The notes below the pieces were generated by a model, which did not search any database, had not been told where the DNA came from, and saw only the letters and a program-made list of their open reading frames with translations. This document shows, piece after piece, positions 55,432-63,584 of a stretch of 64,000 nt of DNA. Within the stretch, counting starts at the first letter, position 1. Each line of letters begins with the position of its first letter. This DNA comes from an uncultured Paracoccaceae bacterium (GTDB lineage Bacteria; Pseudomonadota; Alphaproteobacteria; Rhodobacterales; Rhodobacteraceae): assembly GCA_934500835.1 (NCBI GenBank), contig CAKSTR010000006.1:62001-126000 (forward strand), given 5' to 3'. A program made the translations under genes and the position numbers.

Positions 55432-55767
55432 ATGGCTGAGGCCCGGCTTGCCTCCGGTCTATGGGTCTCGGCCTATCTGGCGCGGCTGCGGCTGGTGGCG
55501 ATCCCGGCCTATCTGGCACGGCGCGGCGATGACACTTCGGGGGCTGTGATCGTCAAGCTGGCGACGATGGACGGGCAGGCCCGCGCCTTCGTGCGCCGCT
55601 GGGACTTCGCCACCGACCTGCGCCGGTGGGAGGTGCTGGCGGAGGGGGACGAGCCCGCCGTCGATGCGGCGCTGACGCGCGAGGGCGCGCGCGATCCCGA
55701 CCTTTGGGTGATCGAGGTCGAGGACCGGGCCGGACGCACCTTGCTGGACGAAGACGGGCTGGCCTGA
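55432..55767 (+). CDS. DUF1491 family protein
   Basis: A 111-residue soluble protein: RLASGLWVSAYLARLRLVAIPAYLARRGDD, GAVIVKLATMDGQARAF, and a C-terminal RDPDLWVIEVEDRAGRTLL. These are the hallmarks of DUF1491, a small alphaproteobacterial family of unknown function. It begins 35 bases after era and is likely part of the same transcript. Confidence 0.85.
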   Translation: MAEARLASGLWVSAYLARLRLVAIPAYLARRGDDTSGAVIVKLATMDGQARAFVRRWDFATDLRRWEVLAEGDEPAVDAALTREGARDPDLWVIEVEDRAGRTLLDEDGLA

Positions 55768-55924
55768 CCCCCTGCCACATCGCTGAAGTCAAACGGTTAC
55801 ACGAGGCAGGCTATGCTGCGGATAACCTTTGCGGGAGCCGCCGGGACGCGGCCTTGCATCCCGCCGCCTGCACCCGATCTCAGCAAGGCCCCACCTCCGG
55901 GGCCGCCGCCTCCAGAGCCCGCCG

Positions 55925-56266
55925 ATGACCCGCAGATCCCATCCCGACCGCCGCGCCCCGCGGGTCAAGGCCCGCGAGCGGCTGGACCGGCAGTTCCTGC
56001 GGCTGCGGCGCATGATCCCGTGGCTGGACGGCTGGATCCGCCATCTGCAATCGGATCGCGCCGCGATGATCCGGCTGCCGGTCGGCATCCTTCTGACCAT
56101 CGGCGGGCTGTTCTGGTTCCTGCCCATCCTTGGGATCTGGATGCTGCCGGCCGGGCTTTTCCTGCTGGCGCTGGACGTTCCCGCCCTGCAGACGCCGGTC
56201 GCAGGCTGGTTCATCCGGGCAAGGCGCTGGTGGGATCGCAGGCGCCGCGCCTGGCGGCGGCGATAA
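55925..56266 (+). CDS. Small membrane protein, unknown
   Basis: A 113-residue protein with a strongly basic N terminus (RRAPRVKARERLDRQFLRLRRM), two closely spaced hydrophobic segments separated by LPILGIW (about residues 51-85), and a basic, Trp-rich C terminus (ARRWWDRRRRAWRRR). It probably lies in the inner membrane with both ends in the cytoplasm. No family assigned. A longer upstream start is in frame, but the ATG at 55925 gives a normal layout. Confidence 0.6.
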   Translation: MTRRSHPDRRAPRVKARERLDRQFLRLRRMIPWLDGWIRHLQSDRAAMIRLPVGILLTIGGLFWFLPILGIWMLPAGLFLLALDVPALQTPVAGWFIRARRWWDRRRRAWRRR

Positions 56267-56311
56267 CCGACACCCCTTGCCGTTTTCCACCCGCCGCGCC
56301 AAAGTCCTGCC

Positions 56312-56893
56312 ATGACCAGACCCACCGCCGACACGCTTGCCGCCGCGGCCAAGGCCGCCTCGAAGGACCGGGGTCTGCCGCCGGTCCATCTGTGGAACCC
56401 GCCCTTCTGCGGCGACATCGACATGCGGATCGCCCGCGACGGCACCTGGTTCTACCTTGGCACGCCCATCGGCCGGGCGCCGCTGGTCAAGCTGTTCTCC
56501 TCGATCCTGAAGCGGGAAGGAGACAGCTACTTTCTTGTCACCCCGGTCGAGAAGGTCGGCATCCAGGTCGACGACGCCCCCCTTCTGGCGGTGGATTTCG
56601 AAGCCGAGGGCACCGGCCGCGACCAGAAGCTGCATTTCGTGACCAGGACCGAAGACCGCGCGATCGCCGGTCCCGACCATCCGATCCGGGTCGAACGCGC
56701 CGCGAATGGCGAACCCTCACCCTATATCCTGATCCGCAGCAACCTCTGGGCCCTGATCGACCGGAAATCCTTCTACCGGCTTGTCGATCTGGGTTGCCAC
56801 GAGGGGCATGAAGGGGATAGCTGGTTCGGTCTCTGGTCGGACGGCAGCTTCTTTCCGGTCATCCCCTCAGCAGAATTGCCGCATACCCCGTAG
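56312..56893 (+). CDS. DUF1285 family protein
   Basis: A 193-residue protein with PPVHLWNPPFCGDIDMRIARDG near the N terminus, FYLGTPIGRAPLVKLFSSIL, YFLVTPVEKVGIQVDDAPLLAV, and SPYILIRSNLWALIDRKSFYRLV. These are the conserved blocks of DUF1285, widespread in alphaproteobacteria and of unknown function. No signal peptide. It abuts hyi with no gap, so they are probably co-transcribed. Confidence 0.88.
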   Translation: MTRPTADTLAAAAKAASKDRGLPPVHLWNPPFCGDIDMRIARDGTWFYLGTPIGRAPLVKLFSSILKREGDSYFLVTPVEKVGIQVDDAPLLAVDFEAEGTGRDQKLHFVTRTEDRAIAGPDHPIRVERAANGEPSPYILIRSNLWALIDRKSFYRLVDLGCHEGHEGDSWFGLWSDGSFFPVIPSAELPHTP

Positions 56894-57667
56894 ATGCCCC
56901 GTTTCGCCGCCAACCTGACCCTTCTCTTCACCGAAGTCCCGATGCTGGACCGGCCCGATTGGGCCCGCCGCACCGGCTTTGACGGAGTCGAGGTGCTGTT
57001 CCCCTATGACCATCCCGTCGCCGATTGGGAAAAGGCGCTGGCCGGGGTGCCGCTGGCGCTGATCAACGCCCCGCCCGGCGACTGGGCCAGCGGCGACCGC
57101 GGCTTTGCCGCCCGCCCGGGCTATGAAACCGCCTTCCGCGATTCCTTCCTGCGGGCGGCGGATTACGCGACCCGGCTGTCCTGTCCGCGCATCCATGTGA
57201 TGGCGGGCGTGGCCAAGGGGCCGCAGGCCGAGGGCACCTATGCCGAGAATCTGGCCTGGGCGGCCGCGCAGGCCCCCGACCTTGCCCTTTGCATCGAGCC
57301 TTTGAACCCCGAGGACATGCCCGGCTATTTCCTGAACGACTACGATCAGGCGGCCCGCATTCTGGACGACCTTGGCAATCCCCGGATCGGGCTGCAGTTC
57401 GACCTGTGGCACGCCGCCCGTCTGCACGGCGATCCCGCGCTGGTCTGGGAGGATCACGCCGCCCGCACCGCCCATGTCCAGATCGCCGGTTTCCCCTCGC
57501 GGCACGAACCCGGCGGCGGCGGCTTCTCATTGCCCGCCTTGTGCGACGCCGTGGACGGGAGGGAGGGCATCTGGATCGCCGCCGAATACCGCCCGGCGCG
57601 CGGCACCGCCCAGGGCCTCGGCTGGTTGCAGGCGCTGAAGTCCCGCGGGGCACCGATCGGCGGCTGA
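56894..57667 (+). CDS. hyi: Hydroxypyruvate isomerase family protein
   Basis: A 257-residue xylose-isomerase-like TIM barrel. FAANLTLLFTEVPMLDR, FDGVEVLFPYD, the metal-binding CIEPLNPEDMPGYFLNDY (Glu) and LQFDLWHAARL (Asp, His), then AHVQIAGFPSRHEPG, match the Hyi/OtnI group, which interconverts hydroxypyruvate and tartronate semialdehyde or related oxo-sugars. The exact substrate is not fixed. The start is directly after the DUF1285 stop. Confidence 0.88.
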   Translation: MPRFAANLTLLFTEVPMLDRPDWARRTGFDGVEVLFPYDHPVADWEKALAGVPLALINAPPGDWASGDRGFAARPGYETAFRDSFLRAADYATRLSCPRIHVMAGVAKGPQAEGTYAENLAWAAAQAPDLALCIEPLNPEDMPGYFLNDYDQAARILDDLGNPRIGLQFDLWHAARLHGDPALVWEDHAARTAHVQIAGFPSRHEPGGGGFSLPALCDAVDGREGIWIAAEYRPARGTAQGLGWLQALKSRGAPIGG

Positions 57668-57686
57668 CCACCCCATCGGAGGCCCC

Positions 57687-57707
57687 CTGATTTTCGTCGA
57701 AAATCAG
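57687..57707. repeat. 21-base perfect palindrome after hyi
   Basis: CTGATTTTCG-T-CGAAAATCAG. There is no T run behind it. It lies 20 bases after the hyi stop and just before a candidate promoter, so it could be a terminator-like hairpin or an operator of the next gene. Confidence 0.45.
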
Positions 57708-57714
57708 TGCCCCC

Positions 57715-57742
57715 TTGCCCGTCCCGGCCGCTTCCGTAATAT
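57715..57742 (+). promoter_or_regulatory. Candidate promoter of the zinc-finger gene
   Basis: TTGCCC (57715-57720), a 16-base spacer and TAATAT (57737-57742), 32 bases before the ATG at 57775, with AAGGA as ribosome site. Confidence 0.4.
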
Positions 57743-57774
57743 GCGGCCGCAAGCCCAAGCCAAGGATGCAAGCG

Positions 57775-57960
57775 ATGTCCATCGACGCCCCGGAAACCCA
57801 GATCGTCACCACCTGGAAAGTGGCCTGCGATGGCGGCGAAGGTGCGCTTGGCCATCCCCGCGTCTGGCTGTCCATCCCGGCCGACACCGGCTTTGTCGAG
57901 TGCGGCTATTGCGACAAACGCTATGTGATCGACCGCGATCACGCACACGACGACCACTAG
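57775..57960 (+). CDS. Zinc-finger CHCC protein, NDUFS6-like
   Basis: A 61-residue protein with a CHCC zinc site: Cys18 in VACDGGEG, His27 in LGHPRVWL, and Cys43 and Cys46 in [10 protein letters not shown]. The LGHPRVWL...CGYC pattern is that of the complex I accessory subunit NDUFS6, of which homologues occur in Paracoccus complex I. A role in NADH:quinone oxidoreductase assembly is inferred. The ATG at 57775 has AAGGA upstream; the longer frame is not needed. Stand-alone, with no nuo genes nearby. Confidence 0.82.
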   Translation: MSIDAPETQIVTTWKVACDGGEGALGHPRVWLSIPADTGFVECGYCDKRYVIDRDHAHDDH

Positions 57961-58192
57961 GCCCGTCGCGCAGAACGCTCCGCCTTGCCCTTCACGGGCT
58001 TGCGGCGCTGATCGCCCTGCCTGTTCTGTTCTTTCTGGCCAGGTTGCCCTTCGGCCTCTGGACCCCGGCCACGCAGGCGGTTGCCCTCTCGCTTTGGCGG
58101 CTCGCGCGGCCCTGACCCGCCCATGCCGGCCCAAAGACTGGCAAGCGCCCCCCGCTTCGTGTCATACCTGCCCCAACCATGGGAGACACCGC

Positions 58193-61006
58193 ATGACCTT
58201 CGGCAAGGGCCACCACCTGCATCTGATCGACGGCTCGGCCTATATCTTCCGCGCCTATCACGCCCTGCCGCCGCTGACCCGGCAATCCGACGGTCTGCCG
58301 GTGGGGGCGGTTGCAGGCTTTTGCAACATCCTGTGGAACGAGATTTCCAACGACAAGCGCACCGGTGCTGCCACCCATATCGCCGTGGTCTTCGACTATT
58401 CCTCGAAAACCTTCCGCAACGCGATCTACCCCGACTACAAGGCCAATCGCCCGCCGCCGCCCGAGGATCTGCGCCCGCAGTTCCCGCTGACCCGCGACGC
58501 CACCCGCGCCTTCAACGTCGCCTGCATCGAGGTGGACGGCTATGAGGCCGATGACATCATCGCCACCCTTGCCCGGCAGGCCGCCGAGGCCGGGGGTTCC
58601 TGCACCGTCATCTCCTCGGACAAGGACCTGATGCAACTGGTGCGCCCCGGCGTGGACATGTTCGATCCGATGAAATCCCGCGCCATCGGCCCGGATGAGG
58701 TGTTCGAGAAGTTCGGCGTCGCGCCCGACCGGGTGGTCGATGTGCAATCGCTTGCCGGCGACAGCACCGACAATGTGCCCGGTGCGCCCGGCATCGGGCT
58801 GAAGACCGCCGCCCTACTGATACAGGAATACGGCGATCTGGACACGCTTCTGGCCCGCGCCTCCGAGATCAAGCAGCCCAAACGCCGCGAGGCCCTGGTC
58901 GACAATGCCGACCTGATCCGCATCTCGCGCGATCTGGTGAAGCTCAAGGATGACGCCCCGGTGCCGGTCTCGCTGGACGATCTGGTGATCACCCCGCCCG
59001 AGGCCGACAAACTTCTGAAATTCCTGACGGATATGGAGTTCCGCTCCATCACCCGCCGCGTTGCCGAACGGCTGAAGGTGGCCGTTCCGGTGATCGAGGC
59101 CGCCCCGGACGACGCGCCCCAGCCGCAGGAGCAGGATCGCCTTCCCTTCGACCACGCCGCCTATGTCGACATCCGCGACCGCGCCACGCTGGACCAGTGG
59201 ATCGCCCGCATCCGCGAGGTCGGCCATGTCGCCGTCGACACCGAGACCACCAGCCTGGACGAGATGCAGGCCGAACTGGTCGGCATCTCGCTGTGCATCG
59301 ATGCCGGGAAGGCCGCCTATATCCCGCTTGGCCACAGGCAGGGCGGCGGCGATCTCTTCGGCTCCTCCGATCTGGTCGAGGGGCAGCTGGACCTGACCGA
59401 GACGCTGGCCACGCTGAAACCGGTTCTGGAAGACCCCTCGATCCTGAAGATCGGCCAGAACATGAAGTATGACTGGAAGATCCTCGCCCGCCACGGCATC
59501 CGCACGTCGCCCTTCGACGACACCATGCTGATGAGCTACGCGATGCAGGCCGGCCTCAACCTGCATGGCATGGACATCCTGTCGGAAAAATACCTCGGCC
59601 ATCAGCCGATCCCGATCAAGTCCATCCTGGGCAGCGGCAAGTCCCAGATCACCTTCGACCGCGTGGCGCTCGAGGATGCGGTGAAATACGCCGCCGAGGA
59701 TGCCGACATCACCCTGCGGCTCTGGCAGTTGTTCAAGCCACAACTCCACCGCGCCCGCGTCACCACCGTCTACGAGACGCTGGAGCGTCCGCTGGTCCCC
59801 GTGCTGGCCGGGATGGAGATGGCCGGGATCACCGTCGACCGTGACGTGCTGGCCCGCATGTCCAACGCCTTCGCGCAAAAGCTGGCGCAGCTTGAGGACG
59901 AGATTTCCGATGTCGCCGGTGAAAAGTTCAACGTCGGCTCGCCCAAGCAACTGGGCGAGATCCTGTTCGACCGCATGCAGATCCCCGGCGGCGAGAAGGG
60001 CAAGACCGGCGCCTATGGCACCGGCGCCGATGTGCTGGAAGACATCACCACGATGGAGGACAGCCACCCCCAGGGCGCGAAGCTGGCCGCCCGGGTGCTG
60101 GACTGGCGCCAGATCGCCAAGCTGAAATCGACCTACACCGATGCGCTGCAACAGGCGATCAACCCCGATACCGGACGCGTCCACACCTCCTACTCCATCG
60201 CGGGGGCCAACACCGGGCGACTGGCCTCGACCGATCCGAACCTGCAGAACATCCCCGTCCGAACCGAGGAAGGCCGCCGCATCCGCGAGGCCTTCGTGGC
60301 CCCGCCCGGCAAGCTTCTGGTCTCGCTCGACTACAGCCAGATCGAGCTGCGCATCCTGGCCCATATCGCCGACATCCCCGCCCTGCAGCAGGCCTTCCGC
60401 GACGGCATCGACATCCATGCGATGACCGCGTCCGAGATGTTCAACGTGCCCCTGGACCAGATGACCAGCGACGTGCGGCGGCGCGCAAAGGCCATCAACT
60501 TCGGGGTGATCTACGGCATCTCGGGCTTCGGCCTTGCCCGCAACCTGCGTATCCCGCGCGCCGAGGCCCAAGGGTTCATCGACCGCTACTTCGAGCGGTT
60601 CCCCGGCATCAAGGAATACATGTCCGAAACGGTCAAATTCGCGCAGGCCAATGGCTATGTCCAAACCCTGTTCGGCCGGAAAATTCATACGCCCGAAATC
60701 AACGCCAAGGGCCCGGGTGCCGGCTTCTCCAAACGCGCCGCAATCAACGCCCCGATTCAGGGCACCGCCGCCGACGTCATACGCCGGGCCATGATCCGCA
60801 TGCCCGCAGCCATCGCCGGCCTGCCGGCGAAGATGCTGTTGCAGGTCCATGACGAACTGCTGTTCGAGGTCGAAGAGGCCGCCGCCCCGGACCTGATCGC
60901 CGCCGCCCGTAAGGTGATGGAGGGCGCCAACCTGCCCGTCATCGCCCTGAAGGTGCCGCTGACCGTCGAGGCGGGCCAGGGCCGCACCTGGGCCGAGGCG
61001 CATTGA
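58193..61006 (+). CDS. polA: DNA polymerase I
   Basis: A 937-residue repair and Okazaki-fragment polymerase. An N-terminal 5'-3' exonuclease (LIDGSAYIFRAYHALPP, FDYSSKTFRN, GYEADDIIATLA, SSDKDLMQLV) is followed by a 3'-5' proofreading domain with its acidic site intact (VAVDTETTSLDEM, YAAEDADITL). The polymerase domain has SLDYSQIELRILAH (motif A), RRRAKAINFGVIYGIS (motif B) and LLQVHDELLFE (motif C). GGGAG precedes the ATG. Its TGA overlaps the next ATG. Confidence 0.98.
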   Translation: MTFGKGHHLHLIDGSAYIFRAYHALPPLTRQSDGLPVGAVAGFCNILWNEISNDKRTGAATHIAVVFDYSSKTFRNAIYPDYKANRPPPPEDLRPQFPLTRDATRAFNVACIEVDGYEADDIIATLARQAAEAGGSCTVISSDKDLMQLVRPGVDMFDPMKSRAIGPDEVFEKFGVAPDRVVDVQSLAGDSTDNVPGAPGIGLKTAALLIQEYGDLDTLLARASEIKQPKRREALVDNADLIRISRDLVKLKDDAPVPVSLDDLVITPPEADKLLKFLTDMEFRSITRRVAERLKVAVPVIEAAPDDAPQPQEQDRLPFDHAAYVDIRDRATLDQWIARIREVGHVAVDTETTSLDEMQAELVGISLCIDAGKAAYIPLGHRQGGGDLFGSSDLVEGQLDLTETLATLKPVLEDPSILKIGQNMKYDWKILARHGIRTSPFDDTMLMSYAMQAGLNLHGMDILSEKYLGHQPIPIKSILGSGKSQITFDRVALEDAVKYAAEDADITLRLWQLFKPQLHRARVTTVYETLERPLVPVLAGMEMAGITVDRDVLARMSNAFAQKLAQLEDEISDVAGEKFNVGSPKQLGEILFDRMQIPGGEKGKTGAYGTGADVLEDITTMEDSHPQGAKLAARVLDWRQIAKLKSTYTDALQQAINPDTGRVHTSYSIAGANTGRLASTDPNLQNIPVRTEEGRRIREAFVAPPGKLLVSLDYSQIELRILAHIADIPALQQAFRDGIDIHAMTASEMFNVPLDQMTSDVRRRAKAINFGVIYGISGFGLARNLRIPRAEAQGFIDRYFERFPGIKEYMSETVKFAQANGYVQTLFGRKIHTPEINAKGPGAGFSKRAAINAPIQGTAADVIRRAMIRMPAAIAGLPAKMLLQVHDELLFEVEEAAAPDLIAAARKVMEGANLPVIALKVPLTVEAGQGRTWAEAH

Positions 61007-61359
61007 TGATCCGCGACTGGTCAGGTCTGAAGGCCTTGGCCCTGTCGCTGGACCTGCCCCGCGTCACGCTGGAGCATCCTTGGGGCAATGAGGCTTTGAA
61101 AGCCCATGGCAAGATGTGGTGTTGGTGGAGCCCCTATGAGGATGCCGCCGTCTTCCGTGCTGACCGCGATGAGCGCGAGATGCTGATCGAGGCCGATCCG
61201 CAGACCTTCTTCCTGCATCCGCACTACCGCAACCATGCCCTCGTGCTGGTCCGCGCCGGCCATATCGATCCCGACTGGGCCCGCGCCCGCCTGATCCGGG
61301 ACTGGCGCGCCGCTGCCCCGAAACGCTGGCTCAGGGAATGGGACGCATCCCGTCCCTGA
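61006..61359 (+). CDS. MmcQ/YjbR family DNA-binding-fold protein
   Basis: A 117-residue YjbR-like protein: LALSLDLPRVTLEHPWGNEALKAHGKMWCW near the N terminus, LIEADPQTFFLHPHYRNHALVLVRAG in the middle, and RDWRAAAPKRWLREW at the end, a pattern typical of the double-wing CyaY-like fold. Function unknown. It starts at the ATG overlapping the polA stop (TGATG), so it is coupled to polA. Confidence 0.88.
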   Translation: MIRDWSGLKALALSLDLPRVTLEHPWGNEALKAHGKMWCWWSPYEDAAVFRADRDEREMLIEADPQTFFLHPHYRNHALVLVRAGHIDPDWARARLIRDWRAAAPKRWLREWDASRP

Positions 61360-61360
61360 T

Positions 61361-61411
61361 TTCATCTTGGTAGAAATATCCCGGGGGGTGCGGGGGGCTG
61401 GCCCCCCGCCG
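61361..61411 (-). repeat. Intergenic palindromic repeat, copy 4 (inverted)
   Basis: On the minus strand the order is GGGGGGCC/GGCCCCCC hairpin, GCACCCCCC, then GGGATATTTCTACCAAGATGAA, matching copies 1 and 3. It starts directly after the YjbR-like stop and precedes the convergent HIT stop. Confidence 0.6.
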
Positions 61412-61466
61412 TCGCCCGCCCGCCGTCGCTCCTGGCCGCGCCAAGGGGCCGGTCCTAAGGCCGGTC

Positions 61467-61841
61467 CTACCGCGCCAGCAAGGGCCCCAGCGGACGGCCG
61501 CCAAGGATATGCAGGTGGTAATGCGGCACTTCCTGATGGCCATGCGCGCCGGCATTGGTAATGGCGCGGAACCCGTCGCCATTCACCCCCAGCATCTCGC
61601 AGACCTGCGCGGAAACCCGGTGGAAATCGGCGATCTCGGCCTCGGATGCCTCGGCGGCAAAATGCGCGAAATCGACATAAGCGCCCTTCGGGATCACCAG
61701 CACATGCACCGGCGCCTGCGGGTGGATGTCGTGGAACGCCAGCGTATTGGCGGTCTCAAGCACGGTCTTGTTCGGAATCTCGCCGCGCAGGATGCGCGCG
61801 AAGATGTTCGTATCGTCATAGGTCCAGCGGGTCTTGGCCAT
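61467..61841 (-). CDS. HIT (histidine triad) family nucleotide-binding protein
   Basis: A 124-residue HINT-type hydrolase: YDDTNIFARILRGEIPNKTVLE, AFHDIHPQAPVHVLVIPKG, and the catalytic triad VPHYHLHILGGR (His-x-His-x-His). Members hydrolyse AMP-lysine or related phosphoramidates. The ATG at 61841 lies five bases after the stop of the DUF5928 glycosyltransferase gene on the same strand, so the two are co-transcribed. Confidence 0.95.
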   Translation of the reverse strand: MAKTRWTYDDTNIFARILRGEIPNKTVLETANTLAFHDIHPQAPVHVLVIPKGAYVDFAHFAAEASEAEIADFHRVSAQVCEMLGVNGDGFRAITNAGAHGHQEVPHYHLHILGGRPLGPLLAR

Positions 61842-61845
61842 GGTC

Positions 61846-63423
61846 TCAATCCACGAAAAGATATTCGGTCGCCACGATCTCGCGCGCCTTCTCGATCGGA
61901 ATATCCAGGAAGGCCGCCAGCGGGATCGTGTTCTCGTCCACCGTGGCCGATTGGCGGATGCGATGGAAGCCCGGAAAGTCGAATTCGCGGATCCGGTCGG
62001 ATTCGAAGCGCACATCGTAGCGGATCGTCGGCATCAGCCGGTCGATCGTCTCCTGCGAGCTGTGGTCGCCCGCCAGCCCCACCCGGCGCGCATGGCCGAT
62101 CAGGTAGTCATCGGTGAAATCGCATTCGATCTCCAGAAGCCGCACCTTCGCCCGGTCATTGTAGAAATCCTGCATCAACTCGGTCGAGGCCGGGTCGATA
62201 CAGAAGATCAGCCGGTCGGTCTGCCAGTAATCGAACAGCATCCGCACCAAGGCCCGGCGGTGCCGGGTGCGCTTCTCAAGGTCCGACTGGATGCCGCCCA
62301 GATCGGGCAGCAGGGCCGATTCCTCGTTGAAAAGATAGTCCAGCGCCGGGGTGTTGGTCAGGTTGCGCACCCTGTCGACCAGCCGCTTTGCCACATGCCA
62401 TTTCTTGCAGGTCACCATCATCAACGTGCGTTCCCGCCCGATGCTGGTCTCAGTCTCCCAGAACCGCGCGGCATAGCGCCGGCCGATCCGGCCGCGCCCG
62501 GTCAGGAACCTGAACAGGCTGCGCCCCTCGTTGGTGATGTGGAACCGCTTGCCCGTCTCGGCATATAGCTGGCCCAGCCTGCCCTTCAGTTCCAGCGCCT
62601 CGGGGCTGATCTTGCGGGCGAAGAGATAGTCCTGGCCCAGCAACAGGTCGTAGTGGTCGTTGTAGAAGGTCACCGGCATGCCGTAGTCGGTGAACATCAG
62701 GAAGGTCAGCGGCCGGGTGCGGATCTCGGATTCCTTGACCAGATGGCGCACGATGGTCTGGAAGAAGGTCTCGTCCGGAATCCATGTGGTGCGGAAGAAG
62801 CGCATCACATCGCGGCGCTTCTTGATGAACTCCAGCACCCATTCGATGGTCCGCCGCCGCAGGCACCACCACTGGCTGCCGATCTGCATCACCAGATCCG
62901 CCGGCACCTTGCGCGCCAGCCCCAGCTTCTTCTGCCACTCCATCGAGCGATAGAAGAGGTCCTTGTTGTTCCGTTCGTTGAAGAAATGCCGGTAGATCAG
63001 CCGCTCTTCCTTGATGCCGGTCTTGATCCAGTCGGAATTGTAGAAATCGAAGCTTTCGATGTAGTCGACATCGTCGCGCTCCAGGAAGGCGCGGGCATAT
63101 TCGGCCGACTTGATCGGCATGCAGTCGCCCGAGAGCATGTAGAAATGCGTCGCCCGCGGGAAGGCATCGACGGCGGCGCGCACGGCCTGGATCGTCGCCT
63201 CGACCAGCGACCATTCGCCCCAGCCGCATTTGACCCGGCGCCTGGCAAGGACAACCGAAGGGTTCTGCGCCAGCGCCGTGCGGATCCGGTCGAAATCCTC
63301 TTGATTTGCATTGCCGTCGAAGTGGATGGCGATGAAGTCGCCTGCCGCCGTCAGGCGCTCGGCCTGGGCGATGATCCCGTCGGGATCCTTGTGGCACAGA
63401 AGGATGTAGGCGATCTTGGCCAT
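61846..63423 (-). CDS. GT14-like beta-1,6-N-acetylglucosaminyltransferase with DUF5928 C-terminal domain
   Basis: A 525-residue protein. The N-terminal half resembles the Core-2/I-branching (GT14) family: AYILLCHKDPDGIIAQAERL, FIAIHFDGN, VKCGWGEWSLVEATIQAVRAA, FYMLSGDCMPI, and SQWWCLRRRTIEWVLEF with WIPDETFFQTI. The C-terminal half (about 280-525) is the DUF5928 region found with it in Rhodobacteraceae. It lacks a signal peptide and so probably acts on the cytoplasmic side on surface glycan. It is divergent from a sulfotransferase, which suggests a shared polysaccharide target. Confidence 0.82.
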   Translation of the reverse strand: MAKIAYILLCHKDPDGIIAQAERLTAAGDFIAIHFDGNANQEDFDRIRTALAQNPSVVLARRRVKCGWGEWSLVEATIQAVRAAVDAFPRATHFYMLSGDCMPIKSAEYARAFLERDDVDYIESFDFYNSDWIKTGIKEERLIYRHFFNERNNKDLFYRSMEWQKKLGLARKVPADLVMQIGSQWWCLRRRTIEWVLEFIKKRRDVMRFFRTTWIPDETFFQTIVRHLVKESEIRTRPLTFLMFTDYGMPVTFYNDHYDLLLGQDYLFARKISPEALELKGRLGQLYAETGKRFHITNEGRSLFRFLTGRGRIGRRYAARFWETETSIGRERTLMMVTCKKWHVAKRLVDRVRNLTNTPALDYLFNEESALLPDLGGIQSDLEKRTRHRRALVRMLFDYWQTDRLIFCIDPASTELMQDFYNDRAKVRLLEIECDFTDDYLIGHARRVGLAGDHSSQETIDRLMPTIRYDVRFESDRIREFDFPGFHRIRQSATVDENTIPLAAFLDIPIEKAREIVATEYLFVD

Positions 63424-63584
63424 TGCGGCGGGTCTGTGGTGCTTCTACTGCTCATACTGCTCACTGTTTCCATAAAGTGCTTTGTGCTTCCTTGAAAAGC
63501 CAAAGTTTATTTGCTTTTTTGCCTTTCATTGGTTCCGGGGCGGAAATAATGCTCCCGAAGCAGACAAGAGCAGGAGTGTTTACG
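63424..63584. promoter_or_regulatory. AT-richer divergent control region
   Basis: 161 bases between the divergent DUF5928 glycosyltransferase and sulfotransferase genes. GC content is visibly lower than elsewhere, with runs such as TTTGCTTTTTTGCCTTTC. Several weak -35/-10 pairs can be drawn and none is convincing. Confidence 0.4.

Noticed and set aside
57963-58115. Hydrophobic peptide frame (LALHGLAALIALPVLFFLARL) between the zinc-finger gene and polA
   Set aside because: It looks like one membrane segment, but there is no ATG, GTG or TTG in frame after the zinc-finger stop and no ribosome site.
58814-61003. 729-codon minus-strand frame opposite polA
   Set aside because: Antisense shadow of polA, whose polymerase and exonuclease motifs are complete.
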